DNA of 64,000 bases from Corallococcus sp. (GTDB lineage Bacteria > Bacillota > Clostridia > Christensenellales > CAG-314): NCBI GenBank assembly GCA_023665205.1, contig JAMPEJ010000004.1, positions 29,112 through 93,111 of the forward strand. Direction: 5' to 3'. Shown piece by piece: positions 1 to 8,896 of this stretch. Both the position numbers and the translations under genes were made by a program. The number at the start of each line of letters is the position of its first letter. Positions within the stretch are counted from its first letter, which is position 1. Under the pieces are notes generated by a model. The model saw only the letters and a program-made list of their open reading frames with translations, did not search any database and was not told where the DNA came from.

Positions 1-63
1 GTACGCGCGAGTGCTGTACTTGGGTGTTCTTTGTTGCTTATTTATCATTGATTTTTTTGCCAT
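1..63 (-). CDS. rpsN: Ribosomal protein S14 (N-terminal fragment)
   Basis: Only the first 21 codons lie in the window; the frame stays open to the left edge. The start reads MAKKSMINKQQR followed by TPKYSTRAY. This matches the N-terminus of the short, zinc-binding S14 form of Gram-positive bacteria, whose next residues are normally a CxxC zinc ligand pair that would fall outside the window. It follows rplE by 11 bp, as in canonical spc operons. S14 assembles into the head of the 30S subunit. The zinc-type assignment is inferred from the N-terminus only. Confidence 0.9.
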   Translation of the reverse strand, partial: MAKKSMINKQQRTPKYSTRAY

Positions 64-74
64 GATTACACTCC

Positions 75-653
75 TTATGCCCTGTACGGCATGCCCAAAT
101 ATTTGAGCAACGCTTTGCCTTCCGCATCGGTCTTTGCCGTGGTAACGAACGTCACGTCAAAACCGCGAGTTTTTTCCACTTGATCGTAGACGATCTCGGG
201 GAAAATGAGTTGTTCGCGAATGCCCAAAGTGTAGTTTCCTCTGCCGTCCAAGTTGGTATTGACGCCGCGGAAGTCGCGAACGCGCGGCAATGCAATACTG
301 ACAAGTTTATCGAAGAAAGCGTACATACGGTCTCCGCGCAGCGTAACCTTGGCTCCTACGGCCATACCCTTACGCACTTTGAAGTTTGCAACAGACAATT
401 TACTGTTTGTAACCAAAGGTTTTTGTCCGGATATGGATTTGAGTTCTTCCACCGCAAGTTGGAAAGATTTGGAGTTGTCTTTGACGTCGCCCAAACCGCT
501 GTTAAGCACGATTTTTTCCAACTTGGGAACTTCGTTGATATTTTTGTAACCGAATTCTTTGATGAGTTGAGGAACGACTGTTTCTTTGTACAGTTTCTTC
601 AATCTACATTCAACCGGTTTGCTGCTTATTTCAGCAGGTTTCTTTGTAGCCAT
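75..653 (-). CDS. rplE: Ribosomal protein L5
   Basis: A 192-residue protein of the large subunit that binds 5S rRNA in the central protuberance. The core runs from about residue 18 ([13 protein letters not shown]) through [12 protein letters not shown] to the C-terminal DFRGV...[12 protein letters not shown] and [14 protein letters not shown] blocks, all typical of L5. It is about 12 residues longer than the usual 179-180 because of an N-terminal Lys/Ser-rich extension ([15 protein letters not shown]). A Shine-Dalgarno sequence precedes the ATG at 653, which supports the longer form. It sits between rplX (11 bp upstream) and rpsN. Confidence 0.97.
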   Translation of the reverse strand: MATKKPAEISSKPVECRLKKLYKETVVPQLIKEFGYKNINEVPKLEKIVLNSGLGDVKDNSKSFQLAVEELKSISGQKPLVTNSKLSVANFKVRKGMAVGAKVTLRGDRMYAFFDKLVSIALPRVRDFRGVNTNLDGRGNYTLGIREQLIFPEIVYDQVEKTRGFDVTFVTTAKTDAEGKALLKYLGMPYRA

Positions 654-664
654 TGTGTCCCTCC

Positions 665-1075
665 TTATTCTTCGGTCTTATCTGCTTTCTTTGCAGATTT
701 TTTCGCAGCCGTCTTGGTCGCGGCTTTCGTTTGTTTCTTTTCTGCCTTGGTGTCGATAACCGCTCCGCATTTTTTGCAGGCGCGCAAGTATTTGCCGTTG
801 TCGCCCAAAACGTGGGCCACACGAGTAGTTTTGCCGCACTTAGGGCAAACCAAAGCGACGTTGCTTACGTCGATTGCGCGGGGTTGTTCCACCTTGCCGC
901 CTTGTTCCTGCGCGGAACGGGGTTTTTTGTGTTTTGTAACGATATTGAGCCCTTCAACTACGATTTTGCCGGTTTTGGGGTTGCACACCGTTACCTTGCC
1001 GCGTTTGCCGCGGTTTTCCATACCGCCGACGGTGATTTCTACCGTATCGTTGGATCTGATATTCATACTGGACAT
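665..1075 (-). CDS. rplX: Ribosomal protein L24 with zinc ribbon and Lys/Ala tail
   Basis: L24 initiates 50S assembly by binding 23S rRNA near the exit tunnel. The KOW-type RNA-binding region is at about residues 8-45 ([17 protein letters not shown]...[14 protein letters not shown]). A zinc-ribbon-like pair CPKC (77-80) and CKKC (100-103) follows, as in many Gram-positive L24 proteins. The last 27 or so residues are a Lys/Ala/Thr-rich tail (for example [16 protein letters not shown]) that makes the protein 136 residues rather than about 105. An AGGAGG-like site lies about 9 nt before the first ATG, so that start was kept over the internal Met4. Confidence 0.96.
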   Translation of the reverse strand: MSSMNIRSNDTVEITVGGMENRGKRGKVTVCNPKTGKIVVEGLNIVTKHKKPRSAQEQGGKVEQPRAIDVSNVALVCPKCGKTTRVAHVLGDNGKYLRACKKCGAVIDTKAEKKQTKAATKTAAKKSAKKADKTEE

Positions 1076-1090
1076 TTTCCAAATCCTCCC

Positions 1091-1459
1091 TTACAGCACT
1101 TCCGGAGCCAAAGACACGATTTTCATGTAGTCTTTTTCACGGAGTTCTCTTGCTACGGGCCCAAAGATACGGGTTCCGCGCGGTTGCTTTTGCGCGTCGA
1201 TGATGACTGCCGCGTTATCGTCAAAACGGATATGCGTGCCGTCTTTGCGGTTTACGCCGGTGGCGCTGCGCACTATCACCGCCTTGACAACGTCGCCTTT
1301 TTTAACGACGCCGCCGGGATTTGCGCTTTTGACACTGGCAACGATAACGTCGCCGATATTACCGAACTTACGGAAGGAACCGCCAAGTACCTTGATGCAC
1401 ATAAGTTCCTTTGCACCGCTGTTATCTGCGGCTTTAAGTCTTGTTTGTGGTTGTATCAC
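1091..1459 (-). CDS. rplN: Ribosomal protein L14
   Basis: A full-length 122-residue L14, a universally conserved 50S protein at the subunit interface. The start [18 protein letters not shown] and the block [14 protein letters not shown] are diagnostic, and the C-terminus [20 protein letters not shown] is complete. It lies 12 bp downstream of rpsQ and 15 bp upstream of rplX, so it is one cistron of the S10-spc transcript. Nothing unusual is seen. Confidence 0.98.
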   Translation of the reverse strand: MIQPQTRLKAADNSGAKELMCIKVLGGSFRKFGNIGDVIVASVKSANPGGVVKKGDVVKAVIVRSATGVNRKDGTHIRFDDNAAVIIDAQKQPRGTRIFGPVARELREKDYMKIVSLAPEVL

Positions 1460-1471
1460 TGTACGTTCCTC

Positions 1472-1732
1472 CTACTTAGCCTTTTCCACGATTTCCAACA
1501 AACGCCAGTTTTTGTCCTTGGACAACTTTCTGGTTTCGACGATCCTTACGGTATCGCCGATTCCGCATTCGTTGTTTTCATCGTGTACTTTGTATTTCTT
1601 GGTTGTGGACACCGTCTTTTTGTAAAGAGGGTGTTTGTATTTGTTTACTATAGCGACGACGATCGTCTTATCCATTTTGTCCGAAACGACGATGCCGACT
1701 CTTTCCTTTCTGCTGTTTCTTTCGATAGCCAT
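1472..1732 (-). CDS. rpsQ: Ribosomal protein S17
   Basis: An 86-residue S17, an OB-fold primary 16S rRNA binder of the 30S body. Recognisable segments are [19 protein letters not shown] near the N-terminus, [19 protein letters not shown] in the middle, and [19 protein letters not shown] near residue 60. The length is typical of the family. It is spaced 17 bp from rpmC and 12 bp from rplN within the operon. Confidence 0.98.
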   Translation of the reverse strand: MAIERNSRKERVGIVVSDKMDKTIVVAIVNKYKHPLYKKTVSTTKKYKVHDENNECGIGDTVRIVETRKLSKDKNWRLLEIVEKAK

Positions 1733-1749
1733 TTTGCTTTACCTCCGCC

Positions 1750-1950
1750 TTACGCCTTGTTCGAGAGTTCTCTTTCGCGGAGAACGGTTTTTACTCTTGC
1801 AATGTCTTTTTTGACGCTTGCAAGTTCCAGAGGGTTATTGAGCTGTCCTGTTGCGTGGGAAAGACGCAGATTGAACAGTTGCTTTTTCAAATCGGCAAGT
1901 TTTGCTACCAATTCTTCATTATTAAGATCGCGAACGTTACTTGCTTTCAT
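1750..1950 (-). CDS. rpmC: Ribosomal protein L29
   Basis: A 66-residue two-helix L29 located near the tunnel exit of the 50S subunit. The sequence [18 protein letters not shown] and [16 protein letters not shown] is typical. Two in-frame ATGs exist (1956 and 1950). The Shine-Dalgarno GAGGTG lies 7 nt before the second but only about 1 nt before the first, so 1950 was chosen. The start overlaps the 3' end of rplP by 14 bp, which suggests translational coupling. Confidence 0.95.
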   Translation of the reverse strand: MKASNVRDLNNEELVAKLADLKKQLFNLRLSHATGQLNNPLELASVKKDIARVKTVLRERELSNKA

Positions 1951-2371
1951 CTGCATTCACCTCATCGACTTTTTTCACAAACTTGCACTTGACGGGCAAT
2001 TTGTGACTGGCCAGACGCAATGCTTCGCGGGCGATGTCCTCGGGGACGCCTGCCATTTCAAACATAACTCTGCCGGGTTTTACCACTGCTACCCAATATT
2101 CGGGAGAACCTTTACCGGAACCCATGCGGGTTTCGGCGGGTTTTTTCGTTACGGGTTTGTGGGGGAAGATGTCCACCCAAACTTTGCCGCCGCGCTTTAC
2201 GAAACGCGTCATGGCGACACGGGCCGCCTCTATCTGGTTGGAGGTTATCCAGCCGCATTCCAAGGATTGAAGACCGAAATCGCCGTAAGCAACTTTATTG
2301 CCCTTATGCGCTTCGCCTTTCATTCTGCCACGGAATTGACGGCGACGTTTAACTCTTTTAGGCATTAACAT
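1937..2371 (-). CDS. rplP: Ribosomal protein L16
   Basis: A 144-residue L16, a 50S protein that helps form the tRNA accommodation region. The start [17 protein letters not shown] matches the usual MLxPKR opening of the family, and [20 protein letters not shown] is the conserved central motif. The ATG overlaps the rpsC stop codon by one base (TAATG), and its ribosome-binding site (GGAGGTGG) is the coding end of rpsC. The C-terminus ends in an acidic ADESK tail. Confidence 0.97.
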   Translation of the reverse strand: MLMPKRVKRRRQFRGRMKGEAHKGNKVAYGDFGLQSLECGWITSNQIEAARVAMTRFVKRGGKVWVDIFPHKPVTKKPAETRMGSGKGSPEYWVAVVKPGRVMFEMAGVPEDIAREALRLASHKLPVKCKFVKKVDEVNADESK

Positions 2372-3039
2372 TATTCAGCCACCTCCTTGTTGACGGTTTT
2401 TTTCTTTTTGGGCAGAATTTCACCTCTGTAGATCCAAACTTTGACGCCGATGATGCCGAACGTGGTAAGCGCTTGCGCGAAACCGTAATCGATATCCGCT
2501 CTCAAAGTGTGAAGAGGAATGCTACCCTCGTGATATTGTTCGCAACGTGCTATTTCGGCGCCGTCCAAACGACCGGAAACCATGGTTTTGATTCCTTTTG
2601 CTCCGGAACGCGTAGCCTTGCCCATGCATTGACGCATAGCTCTGCGGAAAGAAACGCGCTTTTCGAGTTGAGCGGCAATAGCTTCGGCAACAAGCTGAGC
2701 GTCCATATCAGGGTTTTTGATTTCCATAATATTGACGGTAACAGCCTTATCCTTGGCAATTTTCGCCACAAGCGCCTTGATTTCCTCCGCGCCTGCTCCG
2801 GCCTTGCCGATAAGCGTGCCGGGACGACCGGTGTAGATATCCACGGTCACTTTACCTTCGCTGCGTTCTACGATAATCTTGCTGATGCCGGCGTTAAAGT
2901 ATTTTTTCTTTAACGCGGTTCTGATAGTATCATCTTCTTTGATATATTTGGCAAAATCCTTTTTGTCCGCAATCCATTTTGCGTCCCATCCTTGAATAAT
3001 GCCCACTCTCAATCCGTGCGGATTAACTTTTTGTCCCAT
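2371..3039 (-). CDS. rpsC: Ribosomal protein S3
   Basis: A 222-residue S3 at the mRNA entrance of the 30S subunit. The start [14 protein letters not shown] is diagnostic. A KH RNA-binding domain lies at about residues 55-105, with the [17 protein letters not shown] loop. The C-terminal domain contains [27 protein letters not shown] and [13 protein letters not shown]. The length is normal. It is coupled to rplP by stop-start overlap and follows rplV by 12 bp. Confidence 0.98.
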   Translation of the reverse strand: MGQKVNPHGLRVGIIQGWDAKWIADKKDFAKYIKEDDTIRTALKKKYFNAGISKIIVERSEGKVTVDIYTGRPGTLIGKAGAGAEEIKALVAKIAKDKAVTVNIMEIKNPDMDAQLVAEAIAAQLEKRVSFRRAMRQCMGKATRSGAKGIKTMVSGRLDGAEIARCEQYHEGSIPLHTLRADIDYGFAQALTTFGIIGVKVWIYRGEILPKKKKTVNKEVAE

Positions 3040-3051
3040 AATACCTCTCCT

Positions 3052-3438
3052 TTACGCTCTCTCGTTCAAAATCACAGTTATGTGACTTGTTCTTTTCAAG
3101 ATACGGTAACCTCTACCGCGGGAAACGGGTTGCATGCGTTTCAAGGTAGGGCCTTGATCGGCAAAGCACTCTTCCACATAAAGGGTATCTTTGTTCATAC
3201 CGAGGTTTACTTCCGCATTGGCTGCGGCGCTGTTGAGACATTTCAAAACAGGCTCGGTTGCCGCCTTGTTGGTCGTTTTCAAAATAGCGACTGCGTCGTT
3301 ATAATTTTGTCCGCGGATAAGATCCAGCACGACGTGAACTTTGGACGGAGAAATACGGATGTATTTTGCTATTGCCTTGGGGCGACGATCTTTGTTCTCG
3401 TTGCGCACAAGGGCTTTTGCTTTACTTCTTGTAGCCAT
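3052..3438 (-). CDS. rplV: Ribosomal protein L22
   Basis: A 128-residue L22 whose long beta-hairpin lines the nascent-peptide tunnel. The motif RISPSKVHVVLDLIRGQ near residue 30 and the hairpin block MQPVSRGRGYRILKRTSHI identify it. An N-terminal Lys/Arg/Ala-rich stretch (MATRSKAKALVRNENKDRRPK) makes it slightly longer than minimal L22 proteins. It is 11 bp from rpsS and 12 bp from rpsC. Confidence 0.97.
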   Translation of the reverse strand: MATRSKAKALVRNENKDRRPKAIAKYIRISPSKVHVVLDLIRGQNYNDAVAILKTTNKAATEPVLKCLNSAAANAEVNLGMNKDTLYVEECFADQGPTLKRMQPVSRGRGYRILKRTSHITVILNERA

Positions 3439-3449
3439 ACTTTTTCCTC

Positions 3450-3728
3450 CTATTTGCCGCCGGTGGACTTACTGCCGGCGTGCCCCTTAAAAGTTCTTGT
3501 CGGGGCAAATTCGCCCAACTTCAACCCAACCATATCTTCCGTGATATAGACGGGAACGTGCTTTCTGCCATCGTGAACCGCTATCGTGTGTCCTACGAAA
3601 TCGGGGAAGATTGTAGAACTTCTCGACCATGTTTTCAAAACTTTCTTTTCGCCTTTCGCGTTCATTTCCTGAACTCTTTTCAAAAGTTTGGGTTGAACGA
3701 AAGGTCCTTTTCTGATTGATCTGCTCAT
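3450..3728 (-). CDS. rpsS: Ribosomal protein S19
   Basis: A 92-residue S19 of the 30S head. The start [18 protein letters not shown] and the block [20 protein letters not shown] followed by [15 protein letters not shown] are strongly conserved family signatures. The length is standard. It is one cistron of the S10 operon, 14 bp downstream of rplB. Confidence 0.98.
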   Translation of the reverse strand: MSRSIRKGPFVQPKLLKRVQEMNAKGEKKVLKTWSRSSTIFPDFVGHTIAVHDGRKHVPVYITEDMVGLKLGEFAPTRTFKGHAGSKSTGGK

Positions 3729-3742
3729 AAACTTGCCTCCGA

Positions 3743-4567
3743 TTAGTTAATGCGTTTTACAATAAATTTGGAAGACGCTTTTTTCTTCTTTCTGGTCTTG
3801 TACCCGAGAGCCGGTTTGCCCCACGGGGTAACGGGACCGGGACGACCGACGGGAGATTTGCCTTCGCCGCCGCCGTGCGGGTGGTCGCAAGGGTTCATAA
3901 CGCTGCCGCGAACGGTAGGTTTAACGCCCATGTGACGTTTCTTGCCGGCTTTACCGATAGAAACTATTTCGTGGTCGAGATTGCCGACTTGTCCCACAGT
4001 TGCGTGGCACTTCAACAAAATCAGTCTCATTTCGCCGCTGGGCATACGCAACGTTGCGTACTTGCCTTCTTTTGCCATAAGCTGCGCATAGATACCTGCC
4101 GCGCGGGCGATCTGTCCGCCCTTGCCGGGATTCATTTCAATGTTGTGAACGATCGTACCTACGGGGATATTTTCCAGAGGCAAATTGTTGCCGACTTTTA
4201 TATCCGCATCGGGAGAAGCCACAACCGTATCTCCGACGTTCAATCCTACGGGAGCAAGAATATATCTCTTTTCGCCGTCAAGGTAGTGAAGTAAGGCAAT
4301 ATTGGCCGTACGGTTGGGATCGTACTCGATAGTAGCGACCTTTGCAGGAACGGTCTTATCGCGTTTGAAATCGATAATTCTGTACTTGATGCGGTTGCCG
4401 CCGCCGATGTGACGCACGGTGATTTTACCGCTGAAGTTACGTCCGCCGGTTTTTTTGTTTACTGCAAGCAGGCTCTTTTCCGGTTTCGTGGTCGTGATTT
4501 CCTCGTAAGTGGAAACGGACATAAAGCGGCGAGCCGGCGAAGTGGGTTTATACTTTTTGATAGCCAT
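3743..4567 (-). CDS. rplB: Ribosomal protein L2
   Basis: A 274-residue L2, required for subunit association and placed close to the peptidyl-transferase centre. The start [20 protein letters not shown] is typical. The C-terminal block with [19 protein letters not shown], including the conserved His of this loop, and [17 protein letters not shown] is intact. The size is as expected for bacteria. It follows rplW by 18 bp. Confidence 0.98.
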   Translation of the reverse strand: MAIKKYKPTSPARRFMSVSTYEEITTTKPEKSLLAVNKKTGGRNFSGKITVRHIGGGNRIKYRIIDFKRDKTVPAKVATIEYDPNRTANIALLHYLDGEKRYILAPVGLNVGDTVVASPDADIKVGNNLPLENIPVGTIVHNIEMNPGKGGQIARAAGIYAQLMAKEGKYATLRMPSGEMRLILLKCHATVGQVGNLDHEIVSIGKAGKKRHMGVKPTVRGSVMNPCDHPHGGGEGKSPVGRPGPVTPWGKPALGYKTRKKKKASSKFIVKRIN

Positions 4568-4585
4568 TTTTCTTCACCTCCAACG

Positions 4586-4876
4586 TTAAGACAGGCTGTC
4601 AAAGAACCCGATGGCTTTGCTTTCGGAAGTGAGTTTGACCGTTGCCTTTTTCCACTCCGGCGTGTAACCTTGCGTTCTGCCTTGTCTTTTCAACTTACCT
4701 TTTACGGTAGCGGTAGTAACTTTTTCTACTTTTACGCCGAATATTTCCTCTACTGCTTTCTTGATTTCCACCTTATTTGCACTTTTGTGAACTTCGAAAG
4801 TGTAAGTTTTGTTGGGAATGCCGGCGTGACTTTTTTCCGTCATTACGGGACGCTTTATAATGTCGTATGCATTCAT
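4586..4876 (-). CDS. rplW: Ribosomal protein L23
   Basis: A 96-residue L23 at the tunnel exit, the usual docking point for trigger factor and SRP. The motif [13 protein letters not shown] at the N-terminus and [20 protein letters not shown] followed by [16 protein letters not shown] identify it. The start codon overlaps the rplD stop by 4 bp, so the two are probably translationally coupled. Confidence 0.97.
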   Translation of the reverse strand: MNAYDIIKRPVMTEKSHAGIPNKTYTFEVHKSANKVEIKKAVEEIFGVKVEKVTTATVKGKLKRQGRTQGYTPEWKKATVKLTSESKAIGFFDSLS

Positions 4877-5493
4877 AGAGAATAAGCCTCCTCGATTTTC
4901 TTGATGGCATCCTTGGTGGCAATGATTGCCGCGTTGGAAACCAATTCGTACACGTTTGCAAGCGTAGCGTCGGTAACGGTAAGTTTTTCGATATTGGCTC
5001 CCGCTCTTGCCACGTCGTTGTCGCCCGCAACGAGCAACAGAGTGCGTTTGTTAAAATTGAAGTTTTTGAGAATTTCCGCCACCAACTTGGTTTTGGGAGC
5101 TTCCAGTTTGATTTCGTCAACGATAACGAGTTCGTTGTTGGCAACCTTGTAGCTCAACGCGCTGCGGAAAGCTTGCGCTCTCATCTTTTTGTTGAGTTTT
5201 TTGGAGAAATCTCTCGGTTTGGGTGCAAACACCACGCCGCCCTTCGTCCATTGCGGAGCGCGAATGGAACCCTGACGGGCACGGCCGGTACCCTTTTGAC
5301 GCCAAGGTTTGATGCCGCCGCCGCGCACTTCCGTGCGGGTCAGCGCCGATTTTGTACCTTGTCTTTGGTTTGCTTGATATGCGACTACTGCTTGGTGAAT
5401 AAGAGCTTCGTTATATTCACACGCAAAAACAGCGTCGTCAAGTTTGATTTTGCCGACTTCCATCGCCGACGTATTGTAAACTTTAACCTGCAT
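4873..5493 (-). CDS. rplD: Ribosomal protein L4
   Basis: A 206-residue L4. The globular domain starts [18 protein letters not shown]. The extended tunnel loop contains [20 protein letters not shown] and [15 protein letters not shown]. In several bacteria L4 is also the autogenous repressor of its own operon, acting on the mRNA leader. Whether that happens here is not shown, but the operon does have a structured leader at 6.5-6.7 kb. It lies 20 bp after rplC. Confidence 0.97.
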   Translation of the reverse strand: MQVKVYNTSAMEVGKIKLDDAVFACEYNEALIHQAVVAYQANQRQGTKSALTRTEVRGGGIKPWRQKGTGRARQGSIRAPQWTKGGVVFAPKPRDFSKKLNKKMRAQAFRSALSYKVANNELVIVDEIKLEAPKTKLVAEILKNFNFNKRTLLLVAGDNDVARAGANIEKLTVTDATLANVYELVSNAAIIATKDAIKKIEEAYSL

Positions 5494-5513
5494 TGTTTCG
5501 TACTCCTTTCACC

Positions 5514-6140
5514 TTATTTTTTAACGGCGTTACGCACGTGAACGATGCTGTTTTTTGCACCGGGCACCGCGCCTTTTACAAGGATAACGCCCTTTTCTTT
5601 GTCGACTTTTATAACTTTCAAGTTAAGCACGGTTACTTGCTCCACGCCGTAGTGTCCGGGGAGATTTTTGCCCGGCATAACGCGCGAGGGCGAGCTTATG
5701 GGACCCATAGAACCGACTTCTCTATGAACGGGACCCACACCGTGAGTTTCTTTAAGTCTGTGTTGGTTCCAACGCTTGATAACGCCGGTAAAACCGTGAC
5801 CTTTTGTTACGCCGCAAACGTCCACCATATCGCCTTCTGCAAATACGTCGCAAGTTACCTTGTCTCCGACGTTGAGCGAACTGTTTTCCAACTTGAATTC
5901 ATGAAGATATCTAGCCGTGCATCCGGACTTTTTGAGATGTCCGGCCTCGGGTTTATTAAGTCTCTTTTCCGCAACGTCGTCAAAACCCAGTTGCAACGCT
6001 TCGTAACCGTCGCGCTCCACCGTCTTTTTTTGCGTGACCGTGCAGGGCCCCGCCAAAATAACGGTTACCGGCACCATCGTGCCGTCTGCGAGAAAGACCT
6101 GAGTCATTCCCAATTTCTTTCCTATGATTGCTTTATTCAT
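5514..6140 (-). CDS. rplC: Ribosomal protein L3
   Basis: A 208-residue L3, one of the first proteins bound in 50S assembly. The start MNKAIIGKKLGMTQVF and the block TKGHGFTGVIKRWN are diagnostic. The extension approaching the peptidyl-transferase centre reads HREVGSMGPISSPSRVMPGK then NLPGHYG. It is separated from rpsJ by 37 bp, the longest gap inside the operon. Confidence 0.97.
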   Translation of the reverse strand: MNKAIIGKKLGMTQVFLADGTMVPVTVILAGPCTVTQKKTVERDGYEALQLGFDDVAEKRLNKPEAGHLKKSGCTARYLHEFKLENSSLNVGDKVTCDVFAEGDMVDVCGVTKGHGFTGVIKRWNQHRLKETHGVGPVHREVGSMGPISSPSRVMPGKNLPGHYGVEQVTVLNLKVIKVDKEKGVILVKGAVPGAKNSIVHVRNAVKK

Positions 6141-6177
6141 TGATAAAGTTCACCTCTCTTTTTCCTTATATATAATG

Positions 6178-6486
6178 TTACAGTTTGATTTTGACGTCGA
6201 TACCCGCGGGCAAATCCAACTTAGTAAGGCTGTCGATGGTTTTTGCATTGGGACTGTAGATGTCTATCAAGCGTTTGTAAGTGCGAAGTTCAAACTGTTC
6301 GCGCGCGTCTTTGTATTTATGCGTCGCGCGAAGTACCGTCACGATTTCCTTTTCCGTAGGAAGGGGAATAGGTCCGGACACCTTGCTGCCCATTTTTTTT
6401 GCCGCATCCACTATTTTAGTGCAGGCAAGATCTACCAAGTTGTGATCGTAGGCTTTAAGTCTGATTCTGATTCTTTGGTTGGCCAT
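6178..6486 (-). CDS. rpsJ: Ribosomal protein S10
   Basis: The first cistron of the operon, a 102-residue S10 of the 30S head and also the usual NusE transcription antitermination factor. The motif [16 protein letters not shown], then [17 protein letters not shown], then [15 protein letters not shown] are typical. The length is normal. It is preceded by AAAAAGGAG and by a leader of about 260 nt from the promoter near 6.77 kb. Confidence 0.98.
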   Translation of the reverse strand: MANQRIRIRLKAYDHNLVDLACTKIVDAAKKMGSKVSGPIPLPTEKEIVTVLRATHKYKDAREQFELRTYKRLIDIYSPNAKTIDSLTKLDLPAGIDVKIKL

Positions 6487-6518
6487 TTGTGTTTCTACTC
6501 CTTTTTGTGTTTTATTAT

Positions 6519-6658
6519 CCGAATCGGCCTTGTCGACAACACATCCGTGTGTTTCGCGCTGCGGCTTTTAATAAAGCAAATTTTCATTTGCTTGAAAAAA
6601 AACGCATCGACATCAGTTTGACGGTTACCGCCACTTAACGTCTGACGCTACAATTCGG
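6519..6658 (-). promoter_or_regulatory. Structured leader of the S10 operon
   Basis: The untranslated leader between promoter and rpsJ has two clear RNA elements on the minus strand. One is a perfect 8-bp hairpin with a GAAA tetraloop (6574-6593, AAGCAAAT/ATTTGCTT). The other is a long-range complement CCGAAT/ATTCGG (6653-6658 with 6519-6524) that would close the whole element. Leaders of S10 operons are known sites of autogenous control by L4 or another ribosomal protein in several phyla. That role here is an inference; I did not recognise a specific named family. Confidence 0.5.
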
Positions 6659-6751
6659 CCGCAAAACTCTCGGTTTCGCGCGGGTATGCAATAAGTTTTC
6701 TGTTTACTTCAGTAACCTTAATGCTTCAATCCCCTTTTTCGCAGCCTAACC

Positions 6752-6781
6752 ATTTTAGCATAGTTTTCAAGAGTATGTCAA
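6752..6781 (-). promoter_or_regulatory. Promoter of the S10-spc operon
   Basis: On the minus strand a perfect -35 TTGACA (6776-6781) is followed after 18 bp by TAAAAT (6752-6757). The predicted start near 6745 gives a leader of about 260 nt before rpsJ. The -35 is consensus and no other strong promoter is seen in the operon. Confidence 0.75.
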
Positions 6782-7065
6782 ACATAAATAACAAGTTTAT
6801 TCAATCTTTTTTGTCATTTTTTAGAGAATTTTGAAGAATAATCAATAAAAGCCTTAATCACAGTAAAATAATACCGCCGCTTTGCTCATGTTTTTGCAAC
6901 AAAGTAAATCTACAAAGGTAATAATCAACAACTATTTGCGATATTCGCACAGAATATGAGAAAATTTTCTTAACTCAAAACAAGAAAATTCAATATGGTC
7001 CCGACAATATGATTGAGCGACGCCTTTTTACAAGCACGGCGAAATTATTCAACTGCCGCGTCAAA
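6782..7065. other. Intergenic region, nothing recognised
   Basis: An AT-rich stretch between the S10 operon promoter and the terminator of the oligopeptide transporter operon. No frame with coding character, RNA gene or strong palindrome was seen. Confidence 0.6.
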
Positions 7066-7112
7066 ACAAAAAAATAACGCAAAGCGACTGAAAACGTCGT
7101 TTTGCGTTATTT
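7066..7112 (-). terminator. Rho-independent terminator of opp operon 1
   Basis: Minus-strand hairpin with the stem AATAACGCAAA...TTTGCGTTATT continuing into GTCG/CGAC, directly followed by TTTTTTTG. It lies 14 bp past the last gene of the operon. Confidence 0.85.
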
Positions 7113-7125
7113 GCATATCATCTCG

Positions 7126-7515
7126 CTATTGTTTGTTATAAACTATCAATAATACCAACGCGACCGCAAGATAAACTAAGCCTATCAACAAAAGATGCAG
7201 AAAACTGCGCTTTTTTTCACTCTTGGCCTGACGATAATCGTAAAAAGTACGGTACTTTACTTTTGTCAAATCTTTTTTGAATATGTCGACAAGTTTTATG
7301 AAACCAAAAGCCAACATATCGAATGCTCCGCCGTTTGTAACAAACACAAGCAACCCGACGCCTGTCATCATCGCGCCGGAAAGAGTAAAGGCGTTGCACA
7401 CATCCACAACAAGTCCCTTTCCCGTTTTGGAATACGATCCTTGAGCAGCCAAAAACACCACCACTATTATCGCGCAAATAAGAAACGGTATAAGGTAATA
7501 CAAAACTTTTTTCAT
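7126..7515 (-). CDS. DUF3899-type small membrane protein
   Basis: A 129-residue protein with three apparent membrane segments: about residues 4-24 (YYLIPFLICAIIVVVFLA), 40-62 (FTLSGAMMTGVGLLVFVTNGG) and 103-124 (HLLLIGLVYLAVALVLLIVY). The pattern of VTNGGAFDMLAFGF followed by a basic YDYRQAKSEKKR loop matches what I recall of the DUF3899 family, whose function is unknown. It is the last cistron of opp operon 1, 18 bp after oppF. An ATG at 7515 with GGAG 8 nt upstream was preferred over the preceding TTG. An accessory role for the transporter is possible but unproven. Confidence 0.75.
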   Translation of the reverse strand: MKKVLYYLIPFLICAIIVVVFLAAQGSYSKTGKGLVVDVCNAFTLSGAMMTGVGLLVFVTNGGAFDMLAFGFIKLVDIFKKDLTKVKYRTFYDYRQAKSEKKRSFLHLLLIGLVYLAVALVLLIVYNKQ

Positions 7516-7533
7516 CAAATCGACTCCGACGCG

Positions 7534-8895
7534 CTACTTATTAGTCTTTTTAGCGGTAGAACTTTTTGTTTTGGTTTTTGCGGAAGATTTTTTTGCAGTA
7601 GATTTCGATGCATTTTCATCCGCACGAATTTTGTTTTCTTCCGCCGTATCCAACTCCTCTATTTCGCGCTTGTATTGTTCAAACTCGGCATCATTGCAAT
7701 AAATAAAATGTCCGGGCAGAACTTCCTGCATATAGGGTTGCTGTTCGCTGTAATCGTGTGCGGCAATCGGATTGTAAGTGATACGCTTGCGTTGTTTTTC
7801 AAAGTGAGGATCCGGCAGAGGTATAGCCGACAAAAGCGACTTTGTGTACGGATGCAAAGGATGCTTGAACAATTCGTCGCTGGTAGTCAACTCCACAATC
7901 TTTCCGAAATACATTACGGCGATACGGTCGGAGAAATATTTGACTACCGACAAGTCGTGAGCAATAAACAGTATAGTCAGTCCTAAACGGTCGCGCAAAT
8001 CGTTTAGCAAATTGATAACTTGCGCTTGAATGGACACGTCCAATGCGGAAATCGGTTCGTCCGCAATGATCAATTCAGGATTGAGAATTATCGAACGCGC
8101 AATACCTATACGCTGCCGCTGACCGCCGGAAAATTCGTGAGGATAACGGTTGGCATGCTCCGGTACAAGACCGACCAATTCTAAAACTTCGTATACCCTC
8201 TTGTCTATTTCTTTTCTGTTACGTATACCGCGTATGATCAAACCTTCCGCAATAATTTCACGTACGGTCATACGGGGATTCAAAGACGCGATCGGGTCTT
8301 GGAATATCATCTGCATCTTGTTCATTATCCTGTCTTTGGATGCAAGACGCAACTCGTTGCGCATTTCATTTTGCAACTCTTTTTGCTTTTCTTCCGTTCC
8401 CGCTTCGGCTATCAACGGCTCGTAGCGCTCGCGAACAAGTTGCATTTGATGTTGCGCGTACATTTTATTACAGTTTTTGTGATCGAACTTGGCGCTTTTG
8501 ATCAATGCCGTTTGCTCGGTGATAACTTCGTTCAACTCCGCGTTTATCTTTGCGATTTTTTCATCGCGCTCGGGCGTTTGCGGTTCCTCCATCAGCGCTT
8601 TAATTTCCGCTTTGGCTTTCGCCTTTGCATTTTTGACCGTTTCCTTGTAGAAATTTATGCCGGCGCAAATACGTTCGCCGTTGAAATACACGGAACCGCC
8701 CGTTATGTCGTACAAACGGATAATGGATCGTCCGGTCGTGGTTTTTCCGCAGCCGGATTCGCCGACAAGACCGAAAACTTCGCCTTTGTAGATATCGAAA
8801 CTTACGTCGTTGACCGCCTTAAGCTGTTGCTTGCCCATCTTAAAGAATTGTTGAAGGTGTTGGACAGATAACAAAACTTCTCTTTCTTCCGCCAT
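7534..8895 (-). CDS. oppF: Oligopeptide ABC transporter ATPase OppF-like, with insertion
   Basis: Cytoplasmic ATPase of a peptide importer, 453 residues. Walker A is GESGCGKT at 45-52, the Q-loop lies in [14 protein letters not shown] near 196-209, the signature is FSGGQRQR at 255-262, and Walker B is LIIADEP near 275. Typical OppF proteins have about 310-340 residues. This one has roughly 115 extra residues (about 76-190) between Walker A and the Q-loop, rich in Lys/Glu/Ala and predicted helical. It also has a basic Ser/Lys/Thr C-terminal tail ([15 protein letters not shown]). It starts 1 bp after the oppD stop and should pair with OppD as the ATPase heterodimer. Confidence 0.92.
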   Translation of the reverse strand: MAEEREVLLSVQHLQQFFKMGKQQLKAVNDVSFDIYKGEVFGLVGESGCGKTTTGRSIIRLYDITGGSVYFNGERICAGINFYKETVKNAKAKAKAEIKALMEEPQTPERDEKIAKINAELNEVITEQTALIKSAKFDHKNCNKMYAQHQMQLVRERYEPLIAEAGTEEKQKELQNEMRNELRLASKDRIMNKMQMIFQDPIASLNPRMTVREIIAEGLIIRGIRNRKEIDKRVYEVLELVGLVPEHANRYPHEFSGGQRQRIGIARSIILNPELIIADEPISALDVSIQAQVINLLNDLRDRLGLTILFIAHDLSVVKYFSDRIAVMYFGKIVELTTSDELFKHPLHPYTKSLLSAIPLPDPHFEKQRKRITYNPIAAHDYSEQQPYMQEVLPGHFIYCNDAEFEQYKREIEELDTAEENKIRADENASKSTAKKSSAKTKTKSSTAKKTNK

Positions 8896-8896
8896 T

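Noticed and set aside
653..2368. Plus-strand frame of 571 codons opposite ribosomal protein genes
   Set aside because: It spans several conserved ribosomal protein genes on the other strand, has no ribosome site and shows no protein-like composition.
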